From contig JBBSFB010000009.1 in NCBI GenBank assembly GCA_038239145.1, positions 1-64,000 of the forward strand: a DNA stretch of 64,000 bases. Reading direction: 5' to 3'. Both the position numbers and the translations under genes were made by a program. The notes under the pieces were generated by a model. The model was not told the origin of the DNA, searched no databases, and worked only from the letters and a program-made list of their open reading frames with translations. Below are positions 50,789 through 59,571 of the stretch, piece after piece (the first letter of the stretch is position 1; the number at the start of each line of letters is the position of its first letter). This DNA is from PALSA-610 sp038239145. Lineage in GTDB: Bacteria > Actinomycetota > Acidimicrobiia > IMCC26256 > PALSA-610.

Positions 50789-52498
50789 ATGAGAGCAGGG
50801 CGCCTGGCCCGGCTCTGCGTCGTGCCGGCTCTCGCGGGGATCATGCTCATCGCGATGGCCGCCCCGGCGTGGGCCCACGCCATCTTGATCAGCACCGACC
50901 CGCCGAAGAATGGCGTGGCCGCGGTATCGCCGTCGCAGCTGTCGCTGATGTTCAACGAGAACGTCGAGGTGTCGTTCGGCGCCATCCGGGTCTACACGTG
51001 CGCGGGCAAGCGCATCACGACGGGATCGCCGCATCACTTCGCGTCGAGTGATCGCACGGTCGTCCTCTCGGTCCCGAAGCTCGACGACGGCGTGTACCTC
51101 GTGTCGTGGCGGGTCATCTCCGCCGACTCGCACCCCGTCAACGGCACGTACTCGTTCTCCATCGGGAACAGCTCCGGTGGGAACCTGAACTCCTGCGCGA
51201 CCGAGACGACGGCCAAGAGCAGCAAGACGGTCGGCGTGCTCTTCGGCGTGGCGCGCGCGGGCGTGTTCTCGGGTCTGGCGTTGCTCATCGGTGGCGCCGT
51301 GTTCCTGTTGCTCATCGCCGGTGGGAGCAGTGCCGAAGGCTCGACCCGGCGCACGATGTGGATCGGCTGGTTCGTCCTCACGCTGTTCACGATCGCGGCG
51401 TTGATGTTGCAGGGTCCGTACGCAGCGGGCGCCGGCATCGGCGACGCAATCAAGTGGTCGGTGGTCCACGACGTCCTGCACACGCGCTTCGGTCACGTGA
51501 CCGAGGTCCGCTTCCTTCTCCTCGCAGCCGCGCTCGCACTGCTCGCGCTCCTCAAACCGGTGATGCGGCACGGCCGGGCCCCCGTGTGGTGGTCGGTCAT
51601 GGGTGGCGTCGTCGCCATCGGGCTCGCGGGCACGCCGGGATACGCCGGCCACGCCGCGACCGGCGACTTCACGAACTTCGCCGTACCGCTCGACGCGATC
51701 CACGTCCTCGCGATGAGCGTCTGGCTCGGCGGGCTCGTCGTACTGCTCGTCGCCGCCCTGGGCGGCGGCTTCAGCGGCGGGCTCCGGCGCGCGCTGTCGA
51801 CCTTCTCCCGAGTTGCGTTCTGGTGCGTCGTGGTGTTGATCCTGAGCGGCCTCTTCGCGTCGTGGCGCCAGGTGGGATTCACGATCCGCGGCTACACCCA
51901 CACGAGCTACGGCAACATCCTCCTGGTCAAGCTGGTCGTCATCGTGGCCCTGGTCGGGTTGGCGGGAATCAGTCGCTCGATCGTGCGCAAGCGCCGCTCG
52001 GCACCCCTCGACGCGCCCGAGAGCGCGGTCGCGGCGATCGACGAACGGACCATCGCCGGCCTCCGGCGCTCCGTCTTCGGTGAGGTCGCGTTGGGCCTTG
52101 CGGTGCTCGCCGTCACCGCCGTGCTCGTGAACGCGCAACCAGCGCGCAGCGCGCTCACGCCCAAGTTGTTCTCGGGTTCGGTGAGTGCCGGCTCCGGGCC
52201 GACGGCGATGACGATCCAGGCCACGGTCGATCCGGCCCACGTCGGGCTGAACGAGATCCACGTATACACGCTCACTCCGAAAGGCGCCGACCTCAGCGTC
52301 CGCGGCATGTCGGCCAAGCTCGTCGACGGCACCACTTCGGTACCGGCCGGGTTGCAGCGAGCCGGCGCGAACCACTTCCTGACGAACAGCGCCGCGATCC
52401 CCATCGCGGGCAAGTATCAGATGCTCATCGAGGTCGAGCAGGTCATCGACGGCCAGCTGCGCGACACCGCCGCGGTGATGACCGTCCCCGTCGGCTAG
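50789..52498 (+). CDS. CopC-CopD fusion copper resistance protein
   Basis: This 569-residue protein joins a periplasmic CopC domain to a CopD membrane domain. The signal peptide leaves a mature N-terminal His (AHAILISTDPPKNGVAAVSPSQLSLMFNENVEV). CopC's second His is in SADSHPVNGTYSFSIG. About eight membrane helices follow, with the CopD-like segments LDAIHVLAMSVWLGGLVVLL and GNILLVKLVVIVALVG. A beta-rich extracytoplasmic C-terminal domain (AMTIQATVDPAHVGLNEIHVYTLTPKGADL) resembles YtkA-like domains. It imports or handles copper at the membrane. TAATGT lies 9 bases before the ATG. It is divergent from the 511-residue membrane protein. Confidence 0.88.
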   Translation: MRAGRLARLCVVPALAGIMLIAMAAPAWAHAILISTDPPKNGVAAVSPSQLSLMFNENVEVSFGAIRVYTCAGKRITTGSPHHFASSDRTVVLSVPKLDDGVYLVSWRVISADSHPVNGTYSFSIGNSSGGNLNSCATETTAKSSKTVGVLFGVARAGVFSGLALLIGGAVFLLLIAGGSSAEGSTRRTMWIGWFVLTLFTIAALMLQGPYAAGAGIGDAIKWSVVHDVLHTRFGHVTEVRFLLLAAALALLALLKPVMRHGRAPVWWSVMGGVVAIGLAGTPGYAGHAATGDFTNFAVPLDAIHVLAMSVWLGGLVVLLVAALGGGFSGGLRRALSTFSRVAFWCVVVLILSGLFASWRQVGFTIRGYTHTSYGNILLVKLVVIVALVGLAGISRSIVRKRRSAPLDAPESAVAAIDERTIAGLRRSVFGEVALGLAVLAVTAVLVNAQPARSALTPKLFSGSVSAGSGPTAMTIQATVDPAHVGLNEIHVYTLTPKGADLSVRGMSAKLVDGTTSVPAGLQRAGANHFLTNSAAIPIAGKYQMLIEVEQVIDGQLRDTAAVMTVPVG

Positions 52499-52500
52499 CT

Positions 52501-52565
52501 ACTTCTGCTCGCGCAGGGCGCTACTTCTGCTCGCGCAGGGCGCTACTTCTGCTCGCGCAGGGCTT
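52501..52565. repeat. 22-bp tandem repeat, three copies, at a gene 3' end
   Basis: ACTTCTGCTCGCGCAGGGCGCT is repeated at 52501, 52523 and 52545 (the third copy incomplete). Each copy encodes the end of the small membrane protein (ALREQK and a TAG stop) on the minus strand. Because 22 is not a multiple of 3, the extra copies lie in other frames but each brings a stop. It is a recent-looking slippage duplication. Confidence 0.9.
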
Positions 52566-52938
52566 GGATCAGCTGCTCGGTCTGCTCGCGCTGTTCGTAC
52601 ACGAGGCGGATGATCCAGTAGCGCAGGTAGCGCGTGATCGAGTTGCGCAGCCAGATCACGATGCCGATGACGCTGATACCGATGCCGATCAGCGCGAAGA
52701 TCTCCGAGCGGAGCATCGTGGCCGTGCCGCTGCCGTCGCCGGGCGCGTCGAGCGCGTTCCACCACGAGATACCCGCGATCACGAAGCCGAGGATCGTCAG
52801 GCCGATACCCCACTGCGAGCCGAGCCGCTCGGGATTCGCGCCGCCGCCCGTCACCTTCAGCTTGGCCACTTCGCTCTCGAACTGCGACAAACGCGACGAC
52901 GACATCGTGCCGCTCGTGTCGGTGTTCTCGTCGTTCAT
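52543..52938 (-). CDS. Small two-helix membrane protein, last gene of the Liv-type operon
   Basis: This 131-residue protein has an acidic N-terminus (MNDENTDTSGTMSSSRLSQF), a short coiled coil and two hydrophobic helices, WGIGLTILGFVIAGISWW and IFALIGIGISVIGIVIWL. A basic C-terminus (ITRYLRYWIIRLVYEQREQTEQL) ends ALREQK. GAGGAGT is 8 bases before the ATG. It follows the livF-like gene by 16 bp and is likely co-transcribed. I know of no such partner for Liv transporters. Confidence 0.65.
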   Translation of the reverse strand: MNDENTDTSGTMSSSRLSQFESEVAKLKVTGGGANPERLGSQWGIGLTILGFVIAGISWWNALDAPGDGSGTATMLRSEIFALIGIGISVIGIVIWLRNSITRYLRYWIIRLVYEQREQTEQLIQALREQK

Positions 52939-52954
52939 GACTCGGAACTCCTCA

Positions 52955-53722
52955 TCAGGGTGAATCAGCCGCCGGAGCGGTGTGTTCGGCGCCAAGATAC
53001 GCGTCGGAGAGCTCGCCCGCGATGCTTGCCGGTGGACCGGTGTGCAACAGGCGGCCGTGCAGCATGATCCCGGCTCGATCGGCGAGGCCGAGGATCTCGT
53101 GCGCGAACTGCTCGACGATCAGGATCGACAGCCCCGACGCCGCGATCCGGCGCACGTGGTCGTACAGCTCGTCGACAATGATCGGCGCGAGGCCCATCGA
53201 GAGCTCGTCGATGAGGAGCACCGCGGGCTCGGTGGCGAGGGCGCGGGCCATCGACAGCATCTGCTGCTCGCCGCCGGACATCGTGCCCGCGGTCTGCTTG
53301 CGCCGTTCGCCCAAACGCGGGAACTGCGCGAACGCGAGCTCGAGAACGTCGTGGTACGAGTGGCCGGTGTACGTCGCCATCCGTAGGTTCTCGGCAACCG
53401 TGAGGTTCGGGAAGATGCCGCGGCCCTCCGGGATCAGGCACACACCCGCGCGGGCGAGGGCGTCGGACGATACGCCGGTGACGTCGCGTCCGCAGAGCAA
53501 CACGCCCCCCGAGCTGGGGGTGATCTGGCCCGACGCCACCGCGAGGGTGGTCGACTTGCCCGCGCCGTTCGGCCCGAGCAGCGCGAACACCTCGCCCGGC
53601 ATGAGCTCGAGATCGATCCCGTGCAACACGTCGATCCGTCCGTAGCCCGCGCGCACCGCCGCGAGCTGCAACACGGGGATGGTCGCCTGCGTGTCGTCGG
53701 GCACGCTCGCAAGCGCGGTCAC
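52955..53722 (-). CDS. livF: ABC transporter ATP-binding protein, LivF type
   Basis: This 255-residue ATPase energises a branched-chain amino acid-type importer. Walker A is LLGPNGAGKSTTLAVASG, the signature is TMSGGEQQMLSMARALATEP, Walker B is AVLLIDELSMGLAP and the switch His is in ILIVEQFAHE. VCLIPEGRGIFPNLTVAENL is typical of LivF. The GTG overlaps the livG stop by 4 bases. The real substrate of this operon is uncertain, as the family also takes urea and aromatic or other organic compounds. Confidence 0.9.
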   Translation of the reverse strand: MTALASVPDDTQATIPVLQLAAVRAGYGRIDVLHGIDLELMPGEVFALLGPNGAGKSTTLAVASGQITPSSGGVLLCGRDVTGVSSDALARAGVCLIPEGRGIFPNLTVAENLRMATYTGHSYHDVLELAFAQFPRLGERRKQTAGTMSGGEQQMLSMARALATEPAVLLIDELSMGLAPIIVDELYDHVRRIAASGLSILIVEQFAHEILGLADRAGIMLHGRLLHTGPPASIAGELSDAYLGAEHTAPAADSP

Positions 53723-54453
53723 GATGCCGACTTCGCAGTGCCGAGGTACGCGCGTTGCACCGAGGGATCCGCCTGGATCTCCGACGGCGTGCCCTGGGCG
53801 ATGATGCGACCGAAGTCGAGCACGCTGATATACGTGCACGCCTCCATGACGAGCGGCATGTCGTGCTCCACCAGGAGAACACCGAGGCCATCGCGGGTGA
53901 GCTCGTGGAGCAGGACTCCGAGCGCGTCGGTCTCCTGCTCGTCGAGACCCGACGACGGTTCGTCGAGGAGCAACACCTTGGGTTCGGTGGCCAGCGCCCG
54001 GGCGAGCTCGACCAGACGTGCGCTACCTGTCGGCAACGCTTCGACGCGCGTATCGGCCACCGACATGATCCCAACCCGTTCGAGCAGCTCGTCGGCCACG
54101 GCTGCGCAGTCGTAGCGCGAGCTCGCCCACCTGCGCCGCATCTCGAGCGCGACGAGCACGTTCTCGCGCGCGCTGAGGCTGCCGAATGCCTCCAACCGTT
54201 GGAATGTGCGCGCGATACCGAGCCGGGCCCGTCGGTACGGGCGTTTGCGAGTCACGTCGGCGCCGTCGAGCATGACCTTGCCCCGGCTCGGCGTCTGCAA
54301 CCCGGTGATCACGTTGAACAGCGTGGTCTTGCCCGCGCCGTTGGGTCCGATGAGGCCGGTCACGCAACCGGCGGGGACGGAGAACGAGGCGTCGTCGACG
54401 GCCAACAGGCCGCCGAACTGGACCGCGACACCTTCGACATCGAGCAATCCCAC
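53719..54453 (-). CDS. livG: ABC transporter ATP-binding protein, LivG type
   Basis: This 244-residue ATPase is the second nucleotide-binding subunit. Walker A is LIGPNGAGKTTLFNVITG. LGIARTFQRLEAFGSLSARENVLVAL is typical of LivG. The signature is degenerate: ALPTGSARLVELARALATEP, where LSxGxQ would be LPTGSAR. Walker B is KVLLLDEPSSGLDEQE and the switch His is in LLVEHDMPLVME. The GTG at 54453 lies one base after the permease stop. It is the LivG half of a LivF/LivG pair. Confidence 0.9.
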   Translation of the reverse strand: MGLLDVEGVAVQFGGLLAVDDASFSVPAGCVTGLIGPNGAGKTTLFNVITGLQTPSRGKVMLDGADVTRKRPYRRARLGIARTFQRLEAFGSLSARENVLVALEMRRRWASSRYDCAAVADELLERVGIMSVADTRVEALPTGSARLVELARALATEPKVLLLDEPSSGLDEQETDALGVLLHELTRDGLGVLLVEHDMPLVMEACTYISVLDFGRIIAQGTPSEIQADPSVQRAYLGTAKSAS

Positions 54454-54454
54454 G

Positions 54455-56602
54455 TCATCCGCTCCTTGCCGGCGCGGTCGCCGTTGCCACGCCGCGGGGA
54501 ACGTCGGCGCCGATACCGAGACCCCGGTCGACGAGCAGCACATCGGCTTCGTCGAACGGCCGTTGGAGTCCGAGCTCGCCGACCTCCGGCTCCGCGGCTG
54601 CGGCCGTCATCTCTTCGTACTCCTTGCGGGCGTCGTGTCGCCACGGGAGGAGTCGGGCGAAGCCCTCGCCGATGGGAACCACCGCCCCCGACGGGTTCTG
54701 GATGATGCCGAGCACCGCGAGGCCGGGCGCGAGGTACGTGATGCCGACCCAGAGAGAGATGTGCCAGTCGCTCTGGACGATCACGAGTATGAGCCCGAAG
54801 ATCCCGGCGAACAGCGCACCCGCGACGAAGCCGACCCCACCGATGACGAGCGCGAGCACAATGGGCAGACCACTGAGCGCCTCGAAGCCGGTCGAGCCGC
54901 TCAGCTTTCCGGACGACATCGCAAGGAAGGCCCCCGCGAAACCGGCGATCCCCGCCGAGAGCGCGAACACCGCGAGCTTTGTCTCCAGCACGTTCACGCC
55001 CACGGTGACCGACGCGGCTTCGCTATCGCGCAGCGCTACGAGCCGTCTCCCGAACGCGCTGCGCCGCAGCGCGACGATGCCGATCCCGCACAGCCCGAAC
55101 ACCACGGTCACCAGGATCAGGAACGACTTGGGCGAGGAGAAGTCGATGCCGAGCAGGTGCACCCGCGCGACATCGCGCTCACCGGGACCCACCGCGAACG
55201 GCTGCGAGAAGAAGACCTCCTCGACCATCGCTGCGAACGCGAGCGTCGCCAACGCGAGATAGAGACCCTGCAGCCGCATGGCCGGGAAGGCGAGGAGCGC
55301 ACCCACCGGAATGGTGACCAGGGCCGCGAGCAACACCGCCCAGATGCTGCCGTGCGCGCCGCCCAACCGGGCGTAGGCGACCGCGCCGATTCCGGCGAAC
55401 GCGAGCGGGGCCAATGAGACCTGGCCCGCCCAACCGGTGAGTGGCACCAGCGAGAGCGCGACGAGAGCCGTGCACATCCCGAGCGTGATCCGGTTGACGT
55501 TCGTGGGATCGGTGTTCGAGAGGAATGTGGTGAGCACGACCATGAACGCGACGAGCGCGACCATGCCGATCGTCGTGTCCCGCACCGACGACACCCGCTC
55601 GACCCTCCGCACCGCGTTGATACGGGCGAACTGGATTTCCCCACGCGGCAGCACCAACAAGACGATGAACAACATGATGGTCGGGAGCGCCTCGGGCACG
55701 TTCGTCCAGCGATCGGAGAACTTCAGGAACGAACCCATCCATTGCGTCGACAACGCCAGGATCAGTGCTCCGAGGTAGGTCAGCGGGAGGCTACGCAGAC
55801 GCCCGACCACGGCGGCCGCGAACGCGGTGATGACGAGCAGCGTCAGCACGGTCGGCGACATGTCGGCCGTCTCCGGCGCGAGCAGGATGCCCGCCAGCGC
55901 CGCGAGGGAGCAGCCCAGGGCCCAGGCCACGCTCGAGAGCGCCGTCGAACGGGCGCCGCCCAGCGCAGCCAGCTCGCGATTGTCGACGACTGCGCGCATA
56001 GCGACGCCGACGCGCGTCCGGAACAGCAGGATCCGGAGCGCGATGGCGAGCGCGATGGCGATGAGGATGACGATGAACCGGTGCCACGTGAGTAGCACCT
56101 GACCGACGTGTATCCCGCGTCCGGCGAAGAGGAACGGCATCGTGTGCGAGTTCTGCTGGTTCCAGATCATGTTCGCCAGGCCGATCAGCGCGAACATCAG
56201 CCCGACCGTCACCATCAGCTGCACGACGAGCGGTTTGCCCTGTACGCGCCGCATGACGGCGCGGTCCAGCAGGATCCCGAACAGTGGTGCGAGCACGAGC
56301 ACGACCAGGGGGAGCACGATCAACTGGGGCCAGCCGCGGTCGACGGTGAGCTCCCAGTCGACGTACGCGAAGAACATGCCGATCGCGCCCTGGGCGAAAT
56401 TGAACACCCCGGTCGTCGTGTACACGACGACGAGCCCGCTCGCCGCCATCGCAATGATGCCGGCGACCGGGAGCGCCAACACGACCAGGTTGAGCAGGCT
56501 CGTTCCGTTGACCGCGTTCCCGGCCCAGGCGGCCTTGCTGACCAAGACGATGAACGCGACCGTTCCCACCCAGACGAGCAGGTTCGACCACCGTTGCGAC
56601 AA
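54455..56602 (-). CDS. Fused LivH-LivM permease of a branched-chain amino acid type ABC transporter
   Basis: This 715-residue protein carries both permease subunits in one chain. The LivH part (about 1-320) has ASGLVVVYTTTGVFNFAQGAIGMFFAY and RILLFRTRVGVAMRAVVDNRELAALGG. The LivM part (about 340-660) has LSLVPLTGWAGQVSLAPLAFAGIGAVAYARLGG, LQGLYLALATLAFAAMVEEVFF and RSAFGRRLVALRDSEAASVTVGVN. A cytosolic tail ends it. The start codon is TTG, with AAGGAG about 9 bases upstream. Separate LivH and LivM are the rule in most bacteria. Confidence 0.9.
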   Translation of the reverse strand: MSQRWSNLLVWVGTVAFIVLVSKAAWAGNAVNGTSLLNLVVLALPVAGIIAMAASGLVVVYTTTGVFNFAQGAIGMFFAYVDWELTVDRGWPQLIVLPLVVLVLAPLFGILLDRAVMRRVQGKPLVVQLMVTVGLMFALIGLANMIWNQQNSHTMPFLFAGRGIHVGQVLLTWHRFIVILIAIALAIALRILLFRTRVGVAMRAVVDNRELAALGGARSTALSSVAWALGCSLAALAGILLAPETADMSPTVLTLLVITAFAAAVVGRLRSLPLTYLGALILALSTQWMGSFLKFSDRWTNVPEALPTIMLFIVLLVLPRGEIQFARINAVRRVERVSSVRDTTIGMVALVAFMVVLTTFLSNTDPTNVNRITLGMCTALVALSLVPLTGWAGQVSLAPLAFAGIGAVAYARLGGAHGSIWAVLLAALVTIPVGALLAFPAMRLQGLYLALATLAFAAMVEEVFFSQPFAVGPGERDVARVHLLGIDFSSPKSFLILVTVVFGLCGIGIVALRRSAFGRRLVALRDSEAASVTVGVNVLETKLAVFALSAGIAGFAGAFLAMSSGKLSGSTGFEALSGLPIVLALVIGGVGFVAGALFAGIFGLILVIVQSDWHISLWVGITYLAPGLAVLGIIQNPSGAVVPIGEGFARLLPWRHDARKEYEEMTAAAAEPEVGELGLQRPFDEADVLLVDRGLGIGADVPRGVATATAPARSG

Positions 56603-56640
56603 AGCCGTCTCTCCTTCGCGGGTCTTACGTCGGGCGCGTA

Positions 56641-58050
56641 CTAACCGTGATACGCCTTCGCCGCGTCGATGCTGAGGGTCAGGGCCGGCTTGTTGTCGTC
56701 GCAGTCGAACGTGCCCGGCTTCACCGGATCGACGCGCACGAACTTGCCGTTCTGGACCTGCATTCCGACAAGGCAGGTGCTGCCGACCTTGTTACCGATG
56801 TCGATCTTCGGCACCATGCCGTTGGCGTCGAAGTCGTGCATGTTGCGGATAGCGGTGAGCAGGTTGGCCCGGGTGATCGAGTTCGGGTTCCCATTGTTCG
56901 CCTTCATCGCGTCGGACACGGCCCGAGCGAAGATCTCACCGGCAACGAATGCCTGGGCGCCGAAGCCGTCGGGGGTCTTGTCGTACTTCAAGAAGGCGTC
57001 GAGATCGGCGTTGGCACCCGTGTCCTCGAAGGGCAGGAAGTTGAGCCACACGTACTGCCCCTCGACCGCGCTCCCACCCGACTGGATCAGCCGCTTGTCG
57101 TAGCACTGCACCGAGCAGTCCCAGACCTTCACTGTGTTGACGCCCTGGACCTGAGCCTCCTTGCGCATCAGCACCATGCCCAGGTAGTCGAGGCCGTTGC
57201 GGGCGTAGGTCGACTTGTCGTTCTTGATCGCCTGCGCGACCTCGGTGTAAGCGGTCTGGATGTCGGTGCCGCTCTTGCCGAACTCGGCGTCGCTCTTGAT
57301 GCCCATCTGGTTCTCGGCCCGGAAGATCGGCATCGACGACGCAATCGTCGAAGCGGTGTCCTTCGGGATCACGAACACACCGTGGAGGGCCGTCGCGCCG
57401 TACTTGTTGAAGTAATAGTCGTACTGCGTGTGACCGACGTGGAACGTGCGCACGCCCGTGCCGCTGTACGGGCACGCCGCGCCGCCCGGGAGCGTCGCGA
57501 ACGAGACGGACGAACACTGCTGGGTCACGTCGGTCTGCAGGACGGCCATGTCCGGGAGACCGGTGACCGCGCCGGCCTTGTCCTTGCAGTTGTTCATGGC
57601 GGCGACGTTCTGGAAGAACAGCGCGGTGGTGCCGACCATTGCGACGGAGTTTCCGCAGGCGGCTGCGACCGCGTTGTCGGCGTCGGTCGGGCTCAACTTG
57701 GAGTCGGCCTCCTTGACGACCACCTGGCGGCAGGCGAGGCCTCCCTTCGAGTTGATGTAGTCGGCCCAGGCCTTGACCCCGAGCCAGGAGCCCTTGAACA
57801 GGCCCGGACGGAAGCCGTTGTCGACGTCGGCCACGACCGTGACCGTGATGGTCTTGGCGGTCACCCCGACCTCGGGCGCCGTGAGGGTCGTCGTCTTGCA
57901 GGCGTCAGGCGCCGCGGCCGTCGTCGTCGTGCCTCCGAGGCCGCCACCGCCGCCGCCGTTGTTCGTACCGCCGCTCTTGCTGCTCCCTCCTCCACAGGCA
58001 GTGACAACAAGGACTAAAGCCGTCGCGAGGACGCACCAACGCAGCCGCAT
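56641..58050 (-). CDS. livK: Substrate-binding lipoprotein, LivK/periplasmic-binding type I
   Basis: This 469-residue lipoprotein is the extracytoplasmic receptor for the transporter. The signal peptide ends in the lipobox VTAC near residue 19, followed by a long Gly/Ser/Thr linker. The bilobed type I fold is visible in TITVTVVADVDNGFRPGLFKGSW, GVKAWADYINSKGGLACRQVVVKEADSKLSPTDADNAVAAAC and GFGAQAFVAGEIFARAVSDAMKA. It is larger than typical LivK and has several Cys. GGGGGAAAA lies about 6 bases before the ATG. It is the first gene of the operon. The ligand is unknown. Confidence 0.88.
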   Translation of the reverse strand: MRLRWCVLATALVLVVTACGGGSSKSGGTNNGGGGGGLGGTTTTAAAPDACKTTTLTAPEVGVTAKTITVTVVADVDNGFRPGLFKGSWLGVKAWADYINSKGGLACRQVVVKEADSKLSPTDADNAVAAACGNSVAMVGTTALFFQNVAAMNNCKDKAGAVTGLPDMAVLQTDVTQQCSSVSFATLPGGAACPYSGTGVRTFHVGHTQYDYYFNKYGATALHGVFVIPKDTASTIASSMPIFRAENQMGIKSDAEFGKSGTDIQTAYTEVAQAIKNDKSTYARNGLDYLGMVLMRKEAQVQGVNTVKVWDCSVQCYDKRLIQSGGSAVEGQYVWLNFLPFEDTGANADLDAFLKYDKTPDGFGAQAFVAGEIFARAVSDAMKANNGNPNSITRANLLTAIRNMHDFDANGMVPKIDIGNKVGSTCLVGMQVQNGKFVRVDPVKPGTFDCDDNKPALTLSIDAAKAYHG

Positions 58051-58279
58051 AATTTTCCCCCGGGTCGCTTGACGGGCCGAAGCGTACGGACATTGTGCAC
58101 GTCTGTCGATCCAGAATTCGGGCAGACGTTCGCGAACGTTCAGCAAACCGCTGTTCACGGTGGTCGTGGGGCGCGCGTACGGGACGCGCACGCACGCGCA
58201 GACGCTTGCCCCCGCGGTCCAAAGACGCGACGATTCCGGACCCGGGCGCTCCGAGCCGGCCCGGCGAGGAGACGATCAA

Positions 58280-59560
58280 GTGGCCGTCACCATCCCTGCG
58301 TCGCGTTACACGTCGTCCGACTTCGCCGTCCTCGAGCACGATCGGCTCTGGCCCCGGGTGTGGCAGCTCGCCTGCTCGCTCGACCACGTCGCCCGTCCCG
58401 GCGACTTCCACGAGGTCCGGATCGGACCGCTCTCGGTGCTTCTCGTGCGGGGCCACGATCTGCAACTGCGCGCGTTCCAGAACGCGTGCCGTCACCGCGG
58501 GAGCGCGCTCTGCGAGGGCACCGGCGCCGGGCTCGACGAGATCCGGTGCCCGTTTCACCGCTGGGCCTACGACCTCGACGGGCGGCTCCGGGAGGTGCCG
58601 TCGCGACGCGAGTTCGGCGGGTTGGGCGGTGACAGCGACGGGCTCGGGCTGGTTCCGGTGCAGGTCGACACGTGGGGACCGCTCGTCTTCGTGAACATCG
58701 ACCCCGACGCCGAGCCCTTGGGAGAGTTCCTCGGCGCCGTCCCCGGCGACTGCTCGTGGGCCCGCGTCGACGAGTTCCGCTGCACCGCCGCGGTGTCGAT
58801 CCCCGCGCCCTGCAACTGGAAGACCCTCATCGACGGGTTCAGCGAGACCTACCACGTGCAAGGAATCCACCGCGAGATGTTGGCGATGTGCGACGACGTG
58901 AACGGCCCGCAACAGGTGTGGGACCGCCACGGCAAGCTCGTGCAGTCGTACGGCGTGTCGTCACCGCGGCTGCGAGAGCGTCCCGACGATCAAGGCGTGT
59001 GGGACGCCTTCGTCGAGGTGATGGGTGTACGGGTCGGGAAGCTGACCCAGACCGACCCCGGACCCGCGCCCGAGGTCGCTCCGGGCGGCACGGTGCGCGG
59101 CGCCATCGCCCAGGTGGTGCGCGAGCGGGGCATCGACGCGGGCCACGACTGGTTCGACGCCCTCGACGAGGGCCGGCTCCTCGACATGTCGCAGTACAAC
59201 CTCTTCCCAAACGTCACCGTCTTGGTGTTCGCCGACATGATGCAGGTCGTGCGCGCTCGGCCCGGAGCGACACCCGACGACGCGTTCATGGACGCGTTCT
59301 CGTTCGACCGCGTCGCGCCGAGCGACGCGACTCCACGGTCGAAGCCGTTCGACATCGACCTCCCTCCCGACGAAGAGCTCCCGATCGGCCTGATCCTGAA
59401 CCAGGACTTCGCGAACTTCGCGCGCAGCCAGCGCGGCCTGCATCAGCCCGGCCTGACGCACCTTCTCGTCTCTCCCACCGAGGAGTGCCGCATCGTCAAC
59501 ATGCACCAGAACCTCGAGCGATATCTGGATATCAGCCCGACGGAGCTCGGCGAAACCTGA
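58280..59560 (+). CDS. Rieske-type aromatic ring-hydroxylating oxygenase, alpha subunit
   Basis: This 426-residue enzyme is a Rieske non-heme iron oxygenase. The [2Fe-2S] motif is CRHRGS then CPFHRW about 17 residues later. The mononuclear iron ligands are in NWKTLIDGFSETYHVQGIH, with two His, and a later acidic residue. The C-terminal SRPBCC domain includes YNLFPNVTVLVFADMMQVVRARPG. The GTG at 58280 follows AGGAGA at about 7 bases. No small subunit, ferredoxin or reductase is adjacent. It is convergent with the OYE-family gene, so they may share a catabolic role, but no substrate can be named. Confidence 0.88.
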   Translation: MAVTIPASRYTSSDFAVLEHDRLWPRVWQLACSLDHVARPGDFHEVRIGPLSVLLVRGHDLQLRAFQNACRHRGSALCEGTGAGLDEIRCPFHRWAYDLDGRLREVPSRREFGGLGGDSDGLGLVPVQVDTWGPLVFVNIDPDAEPLGEFLGAVPGDCSWARVDEFRCTAAVSIPAPCNWKTLIDGFSETYHVQGIHREMLAMCDDVNGPQQVWDRHGKLVQSYGVSSPRLRERPDDQGVWDAFVEVMGVRVGKLTQTDPGPAPEVAPGGTVRGAIAQVVRERGIDAGHDWFDALDEGRLLDMSQYNLFPNVTVLVFADMMQVVRARPGATPDDAFMDAFSFDRVAPSDATPRSKPFDIDLPPDEELPIGLILNQDFANFARSQRGLHQPGLTHLLVSPTEECRIVNMHQNLERYLDISPTELGET

Positions 59561-59571
59561 GCGGGGACAAC

